A DNA stretch of 64,000 nt from Scybalomonas sp905214925 (GCA_905214925.1 CAJMOB010000015.1:16172-80171); one strand, 5' to 3'. Shown: positions 42,861 to 52,531, numbered from the stretch's first letter. A program made the numbers and translations. The notes: generated by a model from the letters alone, not told the origin.

Positions 42861-43427
42861 ATGAGAAAAAAACTAATAGGAATCATTTTATTGATAGCAA
42901 TGGGGATTTTAACCGCCTGTAGTCAAGAAGGAAGTTCTACGGTTATAACAGAGGCGGTGACAGAAAATACGACAGATAGTCAACTAGAAGCAAATACAAC
43001 AGAACAGATAAAAACAACCAAATCAGAGTCTAGTTCTCAATCAAAAAAAGTAAAGAGCCTATCCGATATTGATAAGGACGGAATTATCAATCGAACCTTT
43101 GGCTCTGAACAAGTCCTTGCAGGAGGAATGTTAGACGGAAATCGGTATACGTATTCTTGTAAACGTTTTAAAGGAGTAAGATATCCAATAACATTAGTAG
43201 CAAATAAGGATATGACAATCACAATGAATTCTAAGTTCCAACTAAAAGAGGGAGAAGCACAGGCATATTTATTGACTGCGGATCATAAGCTGACGAAAGT
43301 ATCCGATGGGGAAAATTCTTACTCATTAAAAGAAGGGGAGAATTATCTAGTATTGGCAGCTGTGGATATGAATGGTAGTTATGAAAGCGAGGTCACATCA
43401 GCAGAGGGATTACAAATACATCAATAG
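42861..43427 (+). CDS. Putative lipoprotein of the RiPP regulon (copy 1)
   Basis: 188 residues. Type II signal peptide MRKKLIGIILLIAMGILTAC with lipobox LTAC, a Thr/Ser-rich linker to about 65, then a beta-rich domain (GIINRTFGSEQVLAGGMLDG; YTYSCKRFKGVRYP; KLTKVSDGENSYSLKEGENY). Ribosome site GGGAGGT. A close paralogue lies at 47915. The family is not recognised. Paired lipoproteins under the same control site as a peptide exporter suggest surface immunity or peptide binding, as inference only. Confidence 0.8.
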   Translation: MRKKLIGIILLIAMGILTACSQEGSSTVITEAVTENTTDSQLEANTTEQIKTTKSESSSQSKKVKSLSDIDKDGIINRTFGSEQVLAGGMLDGNRYTYSCKRFKGVRYPITLVANKDMTITMNSKFQLKEGEAQAYLLTADHKLTKVSDGENSYSLKEGENYLVLAAVDMNGSYESEVTSAEGLQIHQ

Positions 43428-43479
43428 AAAATAGGAACAGGATAGAGTGAACTCCAGATAGAATATAGTATTATGTTAA

Positions 43480-43661
43480 ATGATTAAATATTTTATTGGT
43501 CACTACAAAGTCATCGATTATGAAGACGAAAATGTACATAAAGAGTATGTGCGGTTTGATTTTGCATGGTCAAAAGAATCTTATCTTTTGCGATAAATTA
43601 TAAAGTAACAAATGATCATACATTGAAACAAAGAGATAAAATCTATACTTTGAAAAAATAA
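43480..43661 (+). pseudogene. Decayed small ORF of unknown family
   Basis: An open stretch MIKYFIGHYKVIDYEDENVH... stops after 38 codons at 43594, and a second frame continues with a similar charged character (KVTNDHTLKQRDKIYTLKK) to 43661. One indel would join them. No family recognised. The rest of 43428-43895 holds no gene. Confidence 0.35.
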
Positions 43662-43764
43662 AATTAGGACTTAAAAAAGAAAAAGTAGAAAGTTTTCATT
43701 ATTCAAAAAAATACAATTTAAGTTATAATTATAACTAGAAGCACTAGTGAAATTAATGTGTATA

Positions 43765-43790
43765 CCTCGGCAGAAATGCTGAGGTTTATT
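43765..43790 (+). terminator. Possible weak terminator before the second regulator
   Basis: CCTCGGC-AGAAAT-GCTGAGG hairpin (43765-43784) followed by a broken T-rich tail. Confidence 0.4.
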
Positions 43791-43895
43791 AAGTTTATGT
43801 GAAGGTAACAAGTTAAGTAAAAAAGGGGAAGATTAATGTATTATATATTTTAGAAGAGAGATTGAGAAATGGTTAAAGAATTAAGAGGTGATTAC

Positions 43896-45768
43896 ATGAA
43901 ATATAATATAGGAATTTCTATAAGAAATTTAAGAGAAAAAAGAGGAATTCGTCAAAAAAATATTTATGAAGGTCTTTGTTCCCAAGCTAGTTTTTCAAGA
44001 ATTGAGTTAGGTGAAAAGGAAATGGATCAGCTTTTATTATATGCTTAGTAGATTAGGAATATCAATTAATAAGTATACTTTAATTTTAAGTAAAAAAGAT
44101 ATTGAACTTATGCGCCAAAGAGAAGTGATAGAAAATGCTTTGATAAAGAAAAAATGGGAAGAGGTTCAAGTCAAAATAGAAGAATATGAGAATAATAATT
44201 TTGTTGGGGTGACTAAAAAGTTACATCTTCAGTATCTTGATTTTATAAAAGCAAAAGTAGATTATGAAAATTGTGAATTAGAAAAAGCAAAAGAAAAATT
44301 AGAAATAGGACTTAATAGAACGAATAAACAACTTTTGGCATTTATTAAAAGTGGAGAAGGAAAACTCACATATTGTATATCAGAAATGGAGTTAATAAAA
44401 GTCTATTTATATTGTGAAATTTTGGAAAAAGAGAAGGATGAGAAAGTCAATAAGATTTGGAAGTGGATTTATCATTATATTGAAAATGATATTGAAGATA
44501 CAGAGTATAAAATGAAATTTTATCCAGTTTGTGCCTATCATATTGCTTTATTACATCAAAAAGAAAAAAATTGGTTGGGATGCTTTTCCTATTGTGAAAG
44601 AGCTATTACATTCTTAAAACAGTATAAAAGATTGCTATTGCTAAAAGAATTTCTTGAATTACATCAGTTGGTAAGTAAAGAAATGGGAATAGAAGAAAAA
44701 CGTGAGAATATCGAGTATTTATCTATGTTAAATTTTGTTGAGGAAAATCTAATTGATAGAGATAGAATTGATAAAAGAAGACATTTAGGAGTCTATTTTA
44801 TAGGAGATGTTATTAAAAATACAAGAGAATATATAGGATTGACACAAGAAGAGTTAAATTTTATTGAGCAGGATGGAAAACGAAAAGCTGCTACAAGCAC
44901 ATTATCCTATATTGAAAATGGACATAGAACTCCTAGGAAGACGACAAGTGATTATTATTTTCAACACTTAGGATTAGGACAATATCAAATGGAGATTACT
45001 CCTATTTTAGGAGAAAAGTTTGAATTACAGGAATTAAGATGGAAGATGGATTATAGTCTTAGTGAAAATAAATTGGAACAAGTAAAAATATTGTACCAAC
45101 AGATGAAAAATCAATTAGATATGTCAGTGATACAAAATCAACAATACATAGAAAGAATAAAAACAATTCTTGAATATTATGGTAATGAAATTACAATAGA
45201 AGAATATCAAAATAAATTAATAAAAATATTACAAATGACATGGAAAGATTATGATGTTTTTGATTTAAGAAAAATAACAAAATTTCTTAGCAAAACGGAA
45301 ATAAGTTTATTTATTAATATTGCTCAAATTTATAAAGATAAGCAGGAATATGAGGTAGCAATCCAATTATATAAGAGGTTAAAAGAATATTTTGATAACG
45401 CTTATATGACATCTGCATACACTTCTTATATTTTATTGTGCTATAGTTTGGAACAAGTATTGGGGTTGAGCAGCAAACATAAAGATAGTATAGAACTTGC
45501 AAAGGAGGGGATTAAGGTAGAATATATCCATAAGGATATACAGATTTTGAATAAGCATTTATACAATATTGGGTGGAATTATGGAGAACTTTTATTAAAA
45601 TGTGAAAATGAAGAAGAAAAGAAATATTATAAAAAAGCCTGTCAATTATATTTAGAACAGGCTTTAAAAGGAGCAATTTTTATGAATGATATAGAAATCA
45701 TTCGTCATATAGAAGGGAAAATGGATTTATTTGATATCAATATTGAAAGTTTCTGTATTATTAGATAA
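43896..45768 (+). pseudogene. Second double-HTH regulator, disrupted by a frameshift
   Basis: A paralogue of the regulator at 34669. The N-terminal HTH is read from the ATG at 43896 (IRNLREKRGIRQKNIYEGL, then ASFSRIELGEKEMDQLLL), then stops at TAG TAG near 44046. The rest continues in the +1 frame as FYYMLSRLGISINKYTLILS, matching FYAILGRLGIS in the paralogue, through the second HTH (GDVIKNTREYIGLTQEELN) and TPR-like repeats to 45768. Compared with the paralogue the junction is 5 nt short. A GTG at 44011 could start the long piece but would lack the first HTH. It is probably a dead gene, or a natural dominant variant if the long piece is made. Confidence 0.8.
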
Positions 45769-45836
45769 GTCATAATAGGGATTAATATAATAGTTTTTAT
45801 TTTCTATTAACTATATATTAGAAATAAACCATTTGT

Positions 45837-45905
45837 ACATAGAGTTTTATGAATAATTTTTATTCAAGAAATGCTATGTTTTTTCTTGAAAATATAGAAT
45901 ATTAT
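45837..45905 (+). promoter_or_regulatory. Regulon palindrome and promoter of the third ABC gene
   Basis: Arms 45837-45855 and 45861-45879 with a 5-nt loop; left arm acatagagttttatgaata. TATTAT (45900-45905) is exactly 20 nt from the right arm. The sequence differs from the other three sites but the geometry is identical. Confidence 0.7.
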
Positions 45906-45980
45906 TTTATCAAGAAAAAGTTTATATTTATAGATATAATTATATAGGAATAAGAAATACTACATCATGGGAGGGGAAAT

Positions 45981-47543
45981 ATGAAAACCAGTACAACAGT
46001 TTCAAAGTATTTAGCAATTGTATTTATTGTTTTAGCTTCTTTTACAGAGGTTGATGTCAGTGTATTTTTAGGGAAGATTTTCGATGGCATTAGTTCTAAA
46101 CAAGAACAAATCTTTATAGCAAGTATCTTAATATCCATAGCACTGATTGTAATGAATTTCTTTTGTTCTATTTTTTCTAGAATGAATTTATATCTATATT
46201 CTGGGAAAAGATGCATGGAATTAAAGGAGCATATTTATCAAAAGGAGTTATTAAAATCAAGAGAGGAATCTTATGATATAGCGAATTTTACAACAAAAAT
46301 AGAAACCATTTATACGGATTATTATTTGAGTAAATGGATGATTTTAGAAAATTGTGTTTTATTTGTTTTGGCTTGTGTTGTTTTAATTTCTATTCATTGG
46401 TTGATTTTTATTACGGCCGTTTTAGTATCTTGTATTCCTCTTATTGTGCCAAAGATGACAGAGCAATATGTGCAAAAGAAAGCCGTTGCTTATAGTGAAG
46501 AGAGTACAAACTATGTAAAGAGTATCAACGATTGGTTACAGGGAAGATTAGAGATTAAAAAGTATCAGGTGATCGATCAATTTTTGAAAAAGCATGGATT
46601 GGCAGTGCAACAAATGGAACAAAAGCGTTATGAAGCAAAGTATTCCAATTATTTTGTAGGCACGCTGTCATTGAGTATCGGTTTTATTGTGCAGATCGGC
46701 ATCTTTTTAGTAGGTGGATATTTAACATTTAAAAATTTGATTACAATTGGTCAAGTGATGGCTACTTTACAGTTGATGAACAATATTTTTCGACCAATTA
46801 TTTCCGTTGCTAATTATAGAACTGCTATCAATGCAACAAAGCCGATTTTAGAAGAGTTAAGAAGCCCGATTTTAGAAGAAAAAGAAGAGATGAAAACACA
46901 AGTAGAAGAGGAGAAAATAAAAGATGTAACATTATGTCTTGATGGTGTTGGATATTCTTATGATAATCAGAAAAATGTAATTTCTGATTTTTCTTATGAA
47001 TTTATGGCAGGTAAAAAATATTTGATTCAAGGGGAAAGTGGAAAAGGTAAGACAACGTTAGCAAAAATTATTTCAGGAGAGTTAGAGCCTACGAAAGGTA
47101 CGGTTACTATTTCTGATATACCAATTCATAAAATGAGGGAACAGCAACAGTTGGAACTCATTAACTATGTAGAACAGCAAAGTTACATATTTGAAGATAC
47201 GATCTTTCATAATATTGATCTCTACCGAAATAATGACTCTTTAAAAATTCGAAACTGCATGGAACAATTAAAAATTGATTATTTAGCATTGGAAAAAACG
47301 GTGAATAACATGAATGGAATTTCTGGCGGAGAGAAGTCAAGAGTCTGTTTAGCAAGAGCCATTCTTTCGCTTCCTAAATTTTTAATTGTCGATGAACCAA
47401 CAGCAGCTCTTGATGATAAAACTTCTTTGGAAGTTATGAAATTTCTTTGTCAGTTGCCAGTTACCGTTATTATCATTGGACATCATATGAAAAAAGAGCA
47501 GTTAGAATTATTCGATGAAGTGATCGATTTGAATCACCTGTAA
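45981..47543 (+). CDS. ABC transporter permease/ATPase (single half-transporter)
   Basis: 520 residues, shorter than the other ABC proteins here. Membrane domain to about 305, then GESGKGKTT, Q-loop NYVEQQSYIFEDTIFHNI, signature ISGGEKSR and FLIVDEPTAALDD, H-loop IIGHHMKK. There is no adjacent partner, so it may be a homodimer or pair with another island protein. Preceded by the regulon palindrome. Its 3' end is duplicated at 42257. Confidence 0.88.
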   Translation: MKTSTTVSKYLAIVFIVLASFTEVDVSVFLGKIFDGISSKQEQIFIASILISIALIVMNFFCSIFSRMNLYLYSGKRCMELKEHIYQKELLKSREESYDIANFTTKIETIYTDYYLSKWMILENCVLFVLACVVLISIHWLIFITAVLVSCIPLIVPKMTEQYVQKKAVAYSEESTNYVKSINDWLQGRLEIKKYQVIDQFLKKHGLAVQQMEQKRYEAKYSNYFVGTLSLSIGFIVQIGIFLVGGYLTFKNLITIGQVMATLQLMNNIFRPIISVANYRTAINATKPILEELRSPILEEKEEMKTQVEEEKIKDVTLCLDGVGYSYDNQKNVISDFSYEFMAGKKYLIQGESGKGKTTLAKIISGELEPTKGTVTISDIPIHKMREQQQLELINYVEQQSYIFEDTIFHNIDLYRNNDSLKIRNCMEQLKIDYLALEKTVNNMNGISGGEKSRVCLARAILSLPKFLIVDEPTAALDDKTSLEVMKFLCQLPVTVIIIGHHMKKEQLELFDEVIDLNHL

Positions 47544-47637
47544 TAAATCTTATTTTTAAATGTAACTGGTATAAAAAAATAGGATTGATTATAAAAAAAT
47601 TATAGTTTGTAAGTAGAAAGAATGAAATTTATTTGAT

Positions 47638-47706
47638 ACATGGCGTTTTTGGAAGATTTTTTATTCGAAAAACGCCATGTTATTTTATGGATAAAGATGG
47701 TATGAT
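47638..47706 (+). promoter_or_regulatory. Regulon palindrome and promoter of lipoprotein gene 2
   Basis: Arms 47638-47656 and 47662-47680, 5-nt loop, then TATGAT at 47701-47706 exactly 20 nt on. The left-facing -10 seen at the sister sites is degraded here (TCTACT). The 200 nt between this promoter and the lipoprotein start hold only very short ORFs. Confidence 0.75.
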
Positions 47707-47914
47707 ATTCAAAAAGACTAAAGAAATGAGAAGAATAGTGAAGTTATGAAAATATAATTTTGCATTTTATAAGGGAGAAAATATGAAAATGGAGAGATGG
47801 AAAATTTAGATAGTGATTTACTTAAGAAAGATAATTGTCATATTAAAAAATAAATACTTACATGATAGTTATGATAAAATTATAATAGTTATTTAGTGGT
47901 AATGGGAGGTTATT

Positions 47915-48484
47915 ATGAGAAAAAAACTAATAGGAATCAGTTTGTTAATAGTAATGGGGTTGTTAACTGCCTGCAGTCAAGGAGAAAATTCTACGGTTAC
48001 AACAGCGGCAGTGACAGAAAATACGACAGATAGTCAACTAGAAGCAAATACAACAGAGCAGATAAAAACAGCCAAATCAGACTTTGGTTCTCAATCAAAA
48101 AAAATAAAGAGCCTATCGGATATTGATGAGGACGGAATTATCAATCGAACCTTTGGTTCTGAACAAGTGCTTGCAGGAGGATTGTTAGACGGGAATCGGT
48201 ATACGTATTCTTGTAAACGTTTTAAAGGAGTAAGGTATCCGCTCATATTGGTCGCAGAGCAAGACATGACAATAAAAATGAATTCTAAGTTTGAACTAAA
48301 AAAGGGAGAGGCACAGGCATATTTATTAACTGCGGATCATAAGTTGACGAAAGTATCCGATGGGGAAAATTCTTACTCATTAAAAGAAGGGAAGAATTAT
48401 CTTGTATTGGCGGCTGTGGATATGAATGGTAGTTATGAAAATAGTATTACATCAGAGAAAGCATTGGAGATAAAACAAGAATAG
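47915..48484 (+). CDS. Putative lipoprotein of the RiPP regulon (copy 2)
   Basis: 189 residues, very similar to the lipoprotein at 42861. Signal MRKKLIGISLLIVMGLLTAC with lipobox LTAC, Thr-rich linker, then the same beta-rich domain (GIINRTFGSEQVLAGGLLDG; YTYSCKRFKGVRYP). Differences cluster in the linker and in the strand LILVAEQDMTIKM. Ribosome site GGGAGGT. Role as for copy 1: unknown, possibly self-protection. Confidence 0.8.
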   Translation: MRKKLIGISLLIVMGLLTACSQGENSTVTTAAVTENTTDSQLEANTTEQIKTAKSDFGSQSKKIKSLSDIDEDGIINRTFGSEQVLAGGLLDGNRYTYSCKRFKGVRYPLILVAEQDMTIKMNSKFELKKGEAQAYLLTADHKLTKVSDGENSYSLKEGKNYLVLAAVDMNGSYENSITSEKALEIKQE

Positions 48485-48488
48485 AAAA

Positions 48489-48536
48489 TAGGAGTTATGC
48501 ACTAGGATATGTCTTAGTACATAGCTCCTTTTTCTC
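48489..48536. terminator. Bidirectional terminator at the right edge of the island
   Basis: AGGAGTTATGCACTA pairs with TAGTACATAGCTCCT, then a T-run. It separates the island from convergent housekeeping genes. Confidence 0.85.
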
Positions 48537-48549
48537 ATCCTTTTTGTTC

Positions 48550-49095
48550 TTATTGTTCGTTTTCTTCTTCTTTTTTCTTAAACATTAACGTATGAATTAA
48601 ATAGCTATACACATCAGAGCTATTGGATTTCCAGTTATCACAAATAACAACTGCCTGTTCTTCAGATACGACATTTAACTTTACTTCTAATAGGGTACTG
48701 CTTTTTTCTTTTACAATACAGTTTACCGTATATTCGCCTTTTTTTGCAGGATAATATTCGGAAAGAATTTCCACTTCGTTTCGAAGCTGATAACGGTTTT
48801 CTTTAAAAAATTCCATAATGTCATTTTTGATGGCATCTGGAATTTTATATTCAAAAAGTCGTAATGTCTCTACACCAGCTGGAGTGCTGTGGTAGTGGCT
48901 TGTATTTCTAATAATTTCAGGACGAATAAGACTAGAATCTACTAATTCATTGATCGCTTGTTGTAAGTTAAAATAATTGGTATATCCTTTGTCCAAAATA
49001 AATTGGGATAGTTGGGAGTTTGTAAGAGGAAAATCCACTTTATCCAACATATAGAGAACGATGAGTTTATATAATGTTAAACCATCAGCATGCAT
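48550..49095 (-). CDS. DUF4364 family protein
   Basis: 181 residues. An N-terminal winged-helix-like segment (LTLYKLIVLYMLDKVDFPLTN, SQLSQFILDKGYTNYFNLQQA) is followed by a beta-rich C-terminal half. This matches the DUF4364 proteins widespread in Clostridia, thought to be regulator-like but uncharacterised. It follows the radical SAM gene on the same strand with a 6-nt gap, an arrangement known in Lachnospiraceae. Confidence 0.82.
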   Translation of the reverse strand: MHADGLTLYKLIVLYMLDKVDFPLTNSQLSQFILDKGYTNYFNLQQAINELVDSSLIRPEIIRNTSHYHSTPAGVETLRLFEYKIPDAIKNDIMEFFKENRYQLRNEVEILSEYYPAKKGEYTVNCIVKEKSSTLLEVKLNVVSEEQAVVICDNWKSNSSDVYSYLIHTLMFKKKEEENEQ

Positions 49096-49101
49096 GGTAT
49101 A

Positions 49102-50016
49102 TCACTCCTTATAATTTTTTCCTTGTATGCAATTTTGCTCTTTCATTCTATGGTGCATTGTATTGAGAACCACTTTTTTATTACCGCTCCAAAGTGGGGC
49201 GATTAAAAGGTTTTTTGGACCATCTCCTGTAATACGGTGAACGACAATATCAGGACGAAGTTCATTGATACAGTCAATGATGAGATCTGCATATTCTTCT
49301 AGGGAATAAGTTGGAAAAGGATGGGATTCATAGTAAGTAGCCAAATCCGTATTTTTTAAAATATGAAGAAGATGCAGTTTGATTCCATCAATCGGAAGTT
49401 TGTTGAGATAACGAATTTCTTCTAAAATCATCTCATTTGTTTCGTTGGGAAGTCCAAGTATCATATGAGCGACTATATTGCAACCGATATTTTTTAACCG
49501 ATAGACCGCATCATGAAAGCAGGAAAGAGGATAGCCTCTTCGAATAAACTTTGCACTTTGTTCATAAATCGTTTGAAGTCCTAGTTCTACAAAAACAGGT
49601 TTTTGTTGATTTAATTCTTTTAATAAAGTAAGCACTTCATCAGAAAGACAATCGGGTCTTGTGCCAATGGATAGTGCTACAATCTCCTCAGGTTCAATTG
49701 CTTCATAAAAAATTTTTTTGAGCCATGATATGGGAGCATACGTATTGGTAAACGCTTGAAAGTAGGCAATAAATTTTTGACCAGTTTTTTTATTTTTCAG
49801 ACGAAGCTTTCCTTCTTCGATCTGTTCTTTAATAGGAAGGGTCGCTGAGGAAGCAAAGTCTCCAGAACCACCTTCGCTACAGAAAATACAGCCACGGTTT
49901 CCAAGTGTTCCATCTCGGTTTGGACAAGTCATACCGCCACTTAGCGAGAGTTTATACACTTTTTCATGAAACTGCTCTTTTAAATATTGATTTAAAGTAT
50001 AGTATCTTTGCTCCAT
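49102..50016 (-). CDS. TIGR01212 family radical SAM protein (YtqA-like)
   Basis: 304 residues. The cluster motif is CPNRDGTLGNRGCIFC, the extended form typical of this subfamily, and ALSIGTRPDCL and VELGLQTIYEQSAKFIRRGY are further signatures of the Elp3-like radical SAM group. Function unproven, with a tRNA-modification role often suggested. First gene of a leftward pair with DUF4364. Confidence 0.9.
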   Translation of the reverse strand: MEQRYYTLNQYLKEQFHEKVYKLSLSGGMTCPNRDGTLGNRGCIFCSEGGSGDFASSATLPIKEQIEEGKLRLKNKKTGQKFIAYFQAFTNTYAPISWLKKIFYEAIEPEEIVALSIGTRPDCLSDEVLTLLKELNQQKPVFVELGLQTIYEQSAKFIRRGYPLSCFHDAVYRLKNIGCNIVAHMILGLPNETNEMILEEIRYLNKLPIDGIKLHLLHILKNTDLATYYESHPFPTYSLEEYADLIIDCINELRPDIVVHRITGDGPKNLLIAPLWSGNKKVVLNTMHHRMKEQNCIQGKNYKE

Positions 50017-50101
50017 GTTATCATCTCATTTCTATTGTCTTTTGTTTCTATGTTATCATAGCATTTCTCTATTTCTATGGCAATAGGAAGGAAAAGAAAC
50101 C

Positions 50102-50130
50102 TTGTAAGGAAGAAAAAGTTATGCTACAAT
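50102..50130 (+). promoter_or_regulatory. Promoter upstream of rho
   Basis: TTGTAA (50102-50107), 17 nt, TACAAT (50125-50130). The 240-nt leader to rho contains no other feature I can support; rho is often autoregulated through such a leader. Confidence 0.6.
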
Positions 50131-50372
50131 GGTAAAATCAAACTTAGTTTATACTAAGACAACGAATCGAGTAATGAGGAAAAGGTGTTGTCTCATCAAA
50201 AAAATATGGGAGTTTGTGTCAAAGAGTAAAATATCTATTAAGTAAAATCGGAATAATATTGATTATCTTCAACGATTATTATCTAAAAATTACCCAAAAT
50301 GCACATACGTTATGGAAAAAATCGATTTTAATGAAATAAATAAAACAATATGAGAAAAGAAAGGAATCATTC

Positions 50373-51941
50373 ATGGAATATGAAAAAATGTCTAAAGCGC
50401 AATTGTGTGCAATAGGAAAAGAACGTGGACTAAAAGGAATTACGATATTAAAGAAGAATGAAATCATTGAGAAATTAATAGAATTAGATTCTAATAGCCA
50501 AGAATGTGATAAGACAAAGGAAAAAGACTCAGAAAAGCAAGCCAATAAAGAAATAGGCAAAGAAGTGGTTTCCGAAGAAAAAGAAGGAGTGAGATCTCAA
50601 AGAGAATCCGAAAATAGTGGAATAAGAGGAAGAACTTTGCGAGAAGAAACGGAGCCTTTAAAAAGTACAAGAAGAGAGTTGGGAAGGGAAACTGAGAGAA
50701 CGAATCATAAAGATTCTTCTGAATGTACAAGAGCAACAACAAAAGAATGTGAGAAAGAGTCGGAAAGAGAAGGCGTTCGAGAGCAGCGTTTGTCATTTGA
50801 AGAGTTAGATAGTGGAGAAACAGCCAATGGTATTTTAGAGGTAATGCCAGATGGGTATGGATTTATCCGCTGTGAAAATTATCTCCCAGGAGAGAATGAT
50901 ATTTATGTAGCACCTTCTATGATTCGTCGTTTTAATCTAAAGACAGGGGATATTTTAACTGGAAATATCCGAATTAAAACACAAAGTGAAAAATTTAGTG
51001 CTTTATTATTTGTAAATTCCGTGAATGGATTTCATCCAGTGGAAGCAGCAAAGAGAAAACCATTTGAAGAATTGACACCGATTTTCCCGAATGAAAGAAT
51101 CCGATTAGAACGACAAGGTTCCCGTGTTTCCATGAGAATTATGGACCTACTTTCTCCAATTGGAAAAGGACAAAGAGGAATGATTGTTTCTCCACCAAAG
51201 ACAGGAAAAACAACTTTATTAAAAGATGTAGCAAAAAGCATTTCTACTAGCTATCGGGATATGCAATTGATCGTCCTTTTAATCGATGAACGTCCAGAAG
51301 AGGTAACGGATATTCGTGAATCCATTGAAGGGCCAAATGTAGAAGTTATTTATTCTACTTTTGATGAACTTCCAGAACATCATAAACGGGTATCGGAAAT
51401 GGTATTAGAGCGTGCAAAACGCTTAGTAGAACATAAAAAAGATGTTGTAATTTTATTAGATAGTATTACAAGACTTGCAAGAGCTTACAATTTAACCGTT
51501 CCACCAAGTGGAAGAACATTAACAGGTGGTCTTGATCCTGCGGCTCTTCATATGCCAAAGAAATTTTTTGGCGCTGCTAGAAATATGAGAGAAGGCGGAA
51601 GTTTAACTGTCCTTGCCACAGCTCTTGTAGAAACAGGAAGTAAAATGGATGACGTTGTTTTTGAAGAGTTCAAAGGAACTGGTAATATGGAATTAGTTCT
51701 TGATAGAAAGTTATCAGAAAAACGAATTTTCCCAGCTATCGATATTTTAAAATCTGGAACAAGAAGAGATGATCTTCTTTTAACACCAGTGGAAAAAGAT
51801 ACAGTAGATGCTTTACGAAGAGAACTTTCTGGTGGTCGTTCCGATGAAACATTGGATGAAATGTTGAAATTATTTATAAAAACGAAAAATAATGAAGAAT
51901 TCATAGATCTTGTAAGAAAGTCATTGTTGAAAACTTCCTAA
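50373..51941 (+). CDS. rho: Transcription termination factor Rho
   Basis: 522 residues, about 100 longer than E. coli Rho. A Rho_N motif (MSKAQLCAIGKERGLKGITI) is followed by a highly charged insertion at about 45-145 rich in Lys, Glu, Arg and Ser. The RNA-binding cold-shock fold follows (GILEVMPDGYGFIRCENYL), then the ATPase with P-loop SPPKTGKTTLL, Walker B VVILLDSITRLARAYN and the Q/R loops. It is a hexameric RNA translocase. Charged insertions like this occur in several anaerobes and may promote condensation or RNA binding. Confidence 0.96.
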   Translation: MEYEKMSKAQLCAIGKERGLKGITILKKNEIIEKLIELDSNSQECDKTKEKDSEKQANKEIGKEVVSEEKEGVRSQRESENSGIRGRTLREETEPLKSTRRELGRETERTNHKDSSECTRATTKECEKESEREGVREQRLSFEELDSGETANGILEVMPDGYGFIRCENYLPGENDIYVAPSMIRRFNLKTGDILTGNIRIKTQSEKFSALLFVNSVNGFHPVEAAKRKPFEELTPIFPNERIRLERQGSRVSMRIMDLLSPIGKGQRGMIVSPPKTGKTTLLKDVAKSISTSYRDMQLIVLLIDERPEEVTDIRESIEGPNVEVIYSTFDELPEHHKRVSEMVLERAKRLVEHKKDVVILLDSITRLARAYNLTVPPSGRTLTGGLDPAALHMPKKFFGAARNMREGGSLTVLATALVETGSKMDDVVFEEFKGTGNMELVLDRKLSEKRIFPAIDILKSGTRRDDLLLTPVEKDTVDALRRELSGGRSDETLDEMLKLFIKTKNNEEFIDLVRKSLLKTS

Positions 51942-52045
51942 AAGAAAAAAGAGATTTGAAGGACGGCTTTTCATTGTTTAGAACTGTATTTGGGAGCGAA
52001 GACGGCTTATAGCTTAAAAAAGTTCCAAAAAAATACAGATTGTGC

Positions 52046-52132
52046 TTGCAATGTAATAGAGGGTATGATATAATGAGAAAGCTGTTTAAAACACTAAAAA
52101 AGATTGACAAGTTTATGATGTCATCTTATAGA
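52046..52132 (+). promoter_or_regulatory. Two promoters of rpmE
   Basis: TTGCAA-17-TATAAT (52046-52074) and TTGACA-17-TATAGA (52104-52132) lie in tandem before the L31 gene. Confidence 0.7.
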
Positions 52133-52159
52133 TGAATAACTGACAAAGAGGTGAAAAAG

Positions 52160-52363
52160 ATGAGAGAAGGAATCCATCCAGCTTATTATCAAGCAAAGGT
52201 AGTATGTAACTGCGGAAACGAGTTCGTAACTGGTTCTACAAAGGAAGATATCCACGTAGAAATCTGTTCTAAATGTCATTCATTCTACACTGGACAGCAG
52301 AAAGCAGCTCAGGCTCGTGGTCGTATTGATAAATTCAATCGTAAATATGGTGTTAACCAATAA
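52160..52363 (+). CDS. rpmE: 50S ribosomal protein L31, zinc-binding type
   Basis: 67 residues from the ATG at 52160 (GAGGTG precedes; a GTG three codons earlier is unlikely). It begins MREGIHPAYYQAKVVCNCGN and retains the four cysteines (CNCG and CSKC) of the zinc-binding form. No zinc-independent paralogue is seen in the window. Confidence 0.97.
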   Translation: MREGIHPAYYQAKVVCNCGNEFVTGSTKEDIHVEICSKCHSFYTGQQKAAQARGRIDKFNRKYGVNQ

Positions 52364-52373
52364 TAAGAAGTTT

Positions 52374-52411
52374 AAGAATAGGTTGGGATTGAATAATCTC
52401 AGCCTATTTTT
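52374..52411 (+). terminator. Terminator of rpmE
   Basis: AATAGGTTGGGATT pairs with AATCTCAGCCTATT (G-T pairs allowed), then a T-run on which a repeat relic begins. Confidence 0.88.
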
Positions 52412-52485
52412 ATGTTATGGGAAATTGGATTTCCTATAATATAAAAACAGTGCTATGTGTAAACGATGTGCACGAAAAGCAGGCT
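52407..52485 (+). repeat. Dispersed repeat, left-half relic (R4)
   Basis: TTATGTTATGGGAAAT, then TTTCCTATAATATAAAAACAG and TGCTATGTGTAAACGATG match the left half of the 9087 repeat with many changes. The right half is missing. Confidence 0.6.
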
Positions 52486-52531
52486 TTTCATATTTGCGTA
52501 GAAATATTAGTCGAGAGGCAAAGGAGGCGTT

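Noticed and set aside
47797..47853. 18-codon ORF between the palindrome and lipoprotein 2
   Set aside because: Weak ribosome site, no hydrophobic or Cys/Tyr pattern, no counterpart before lipoprotein 1.
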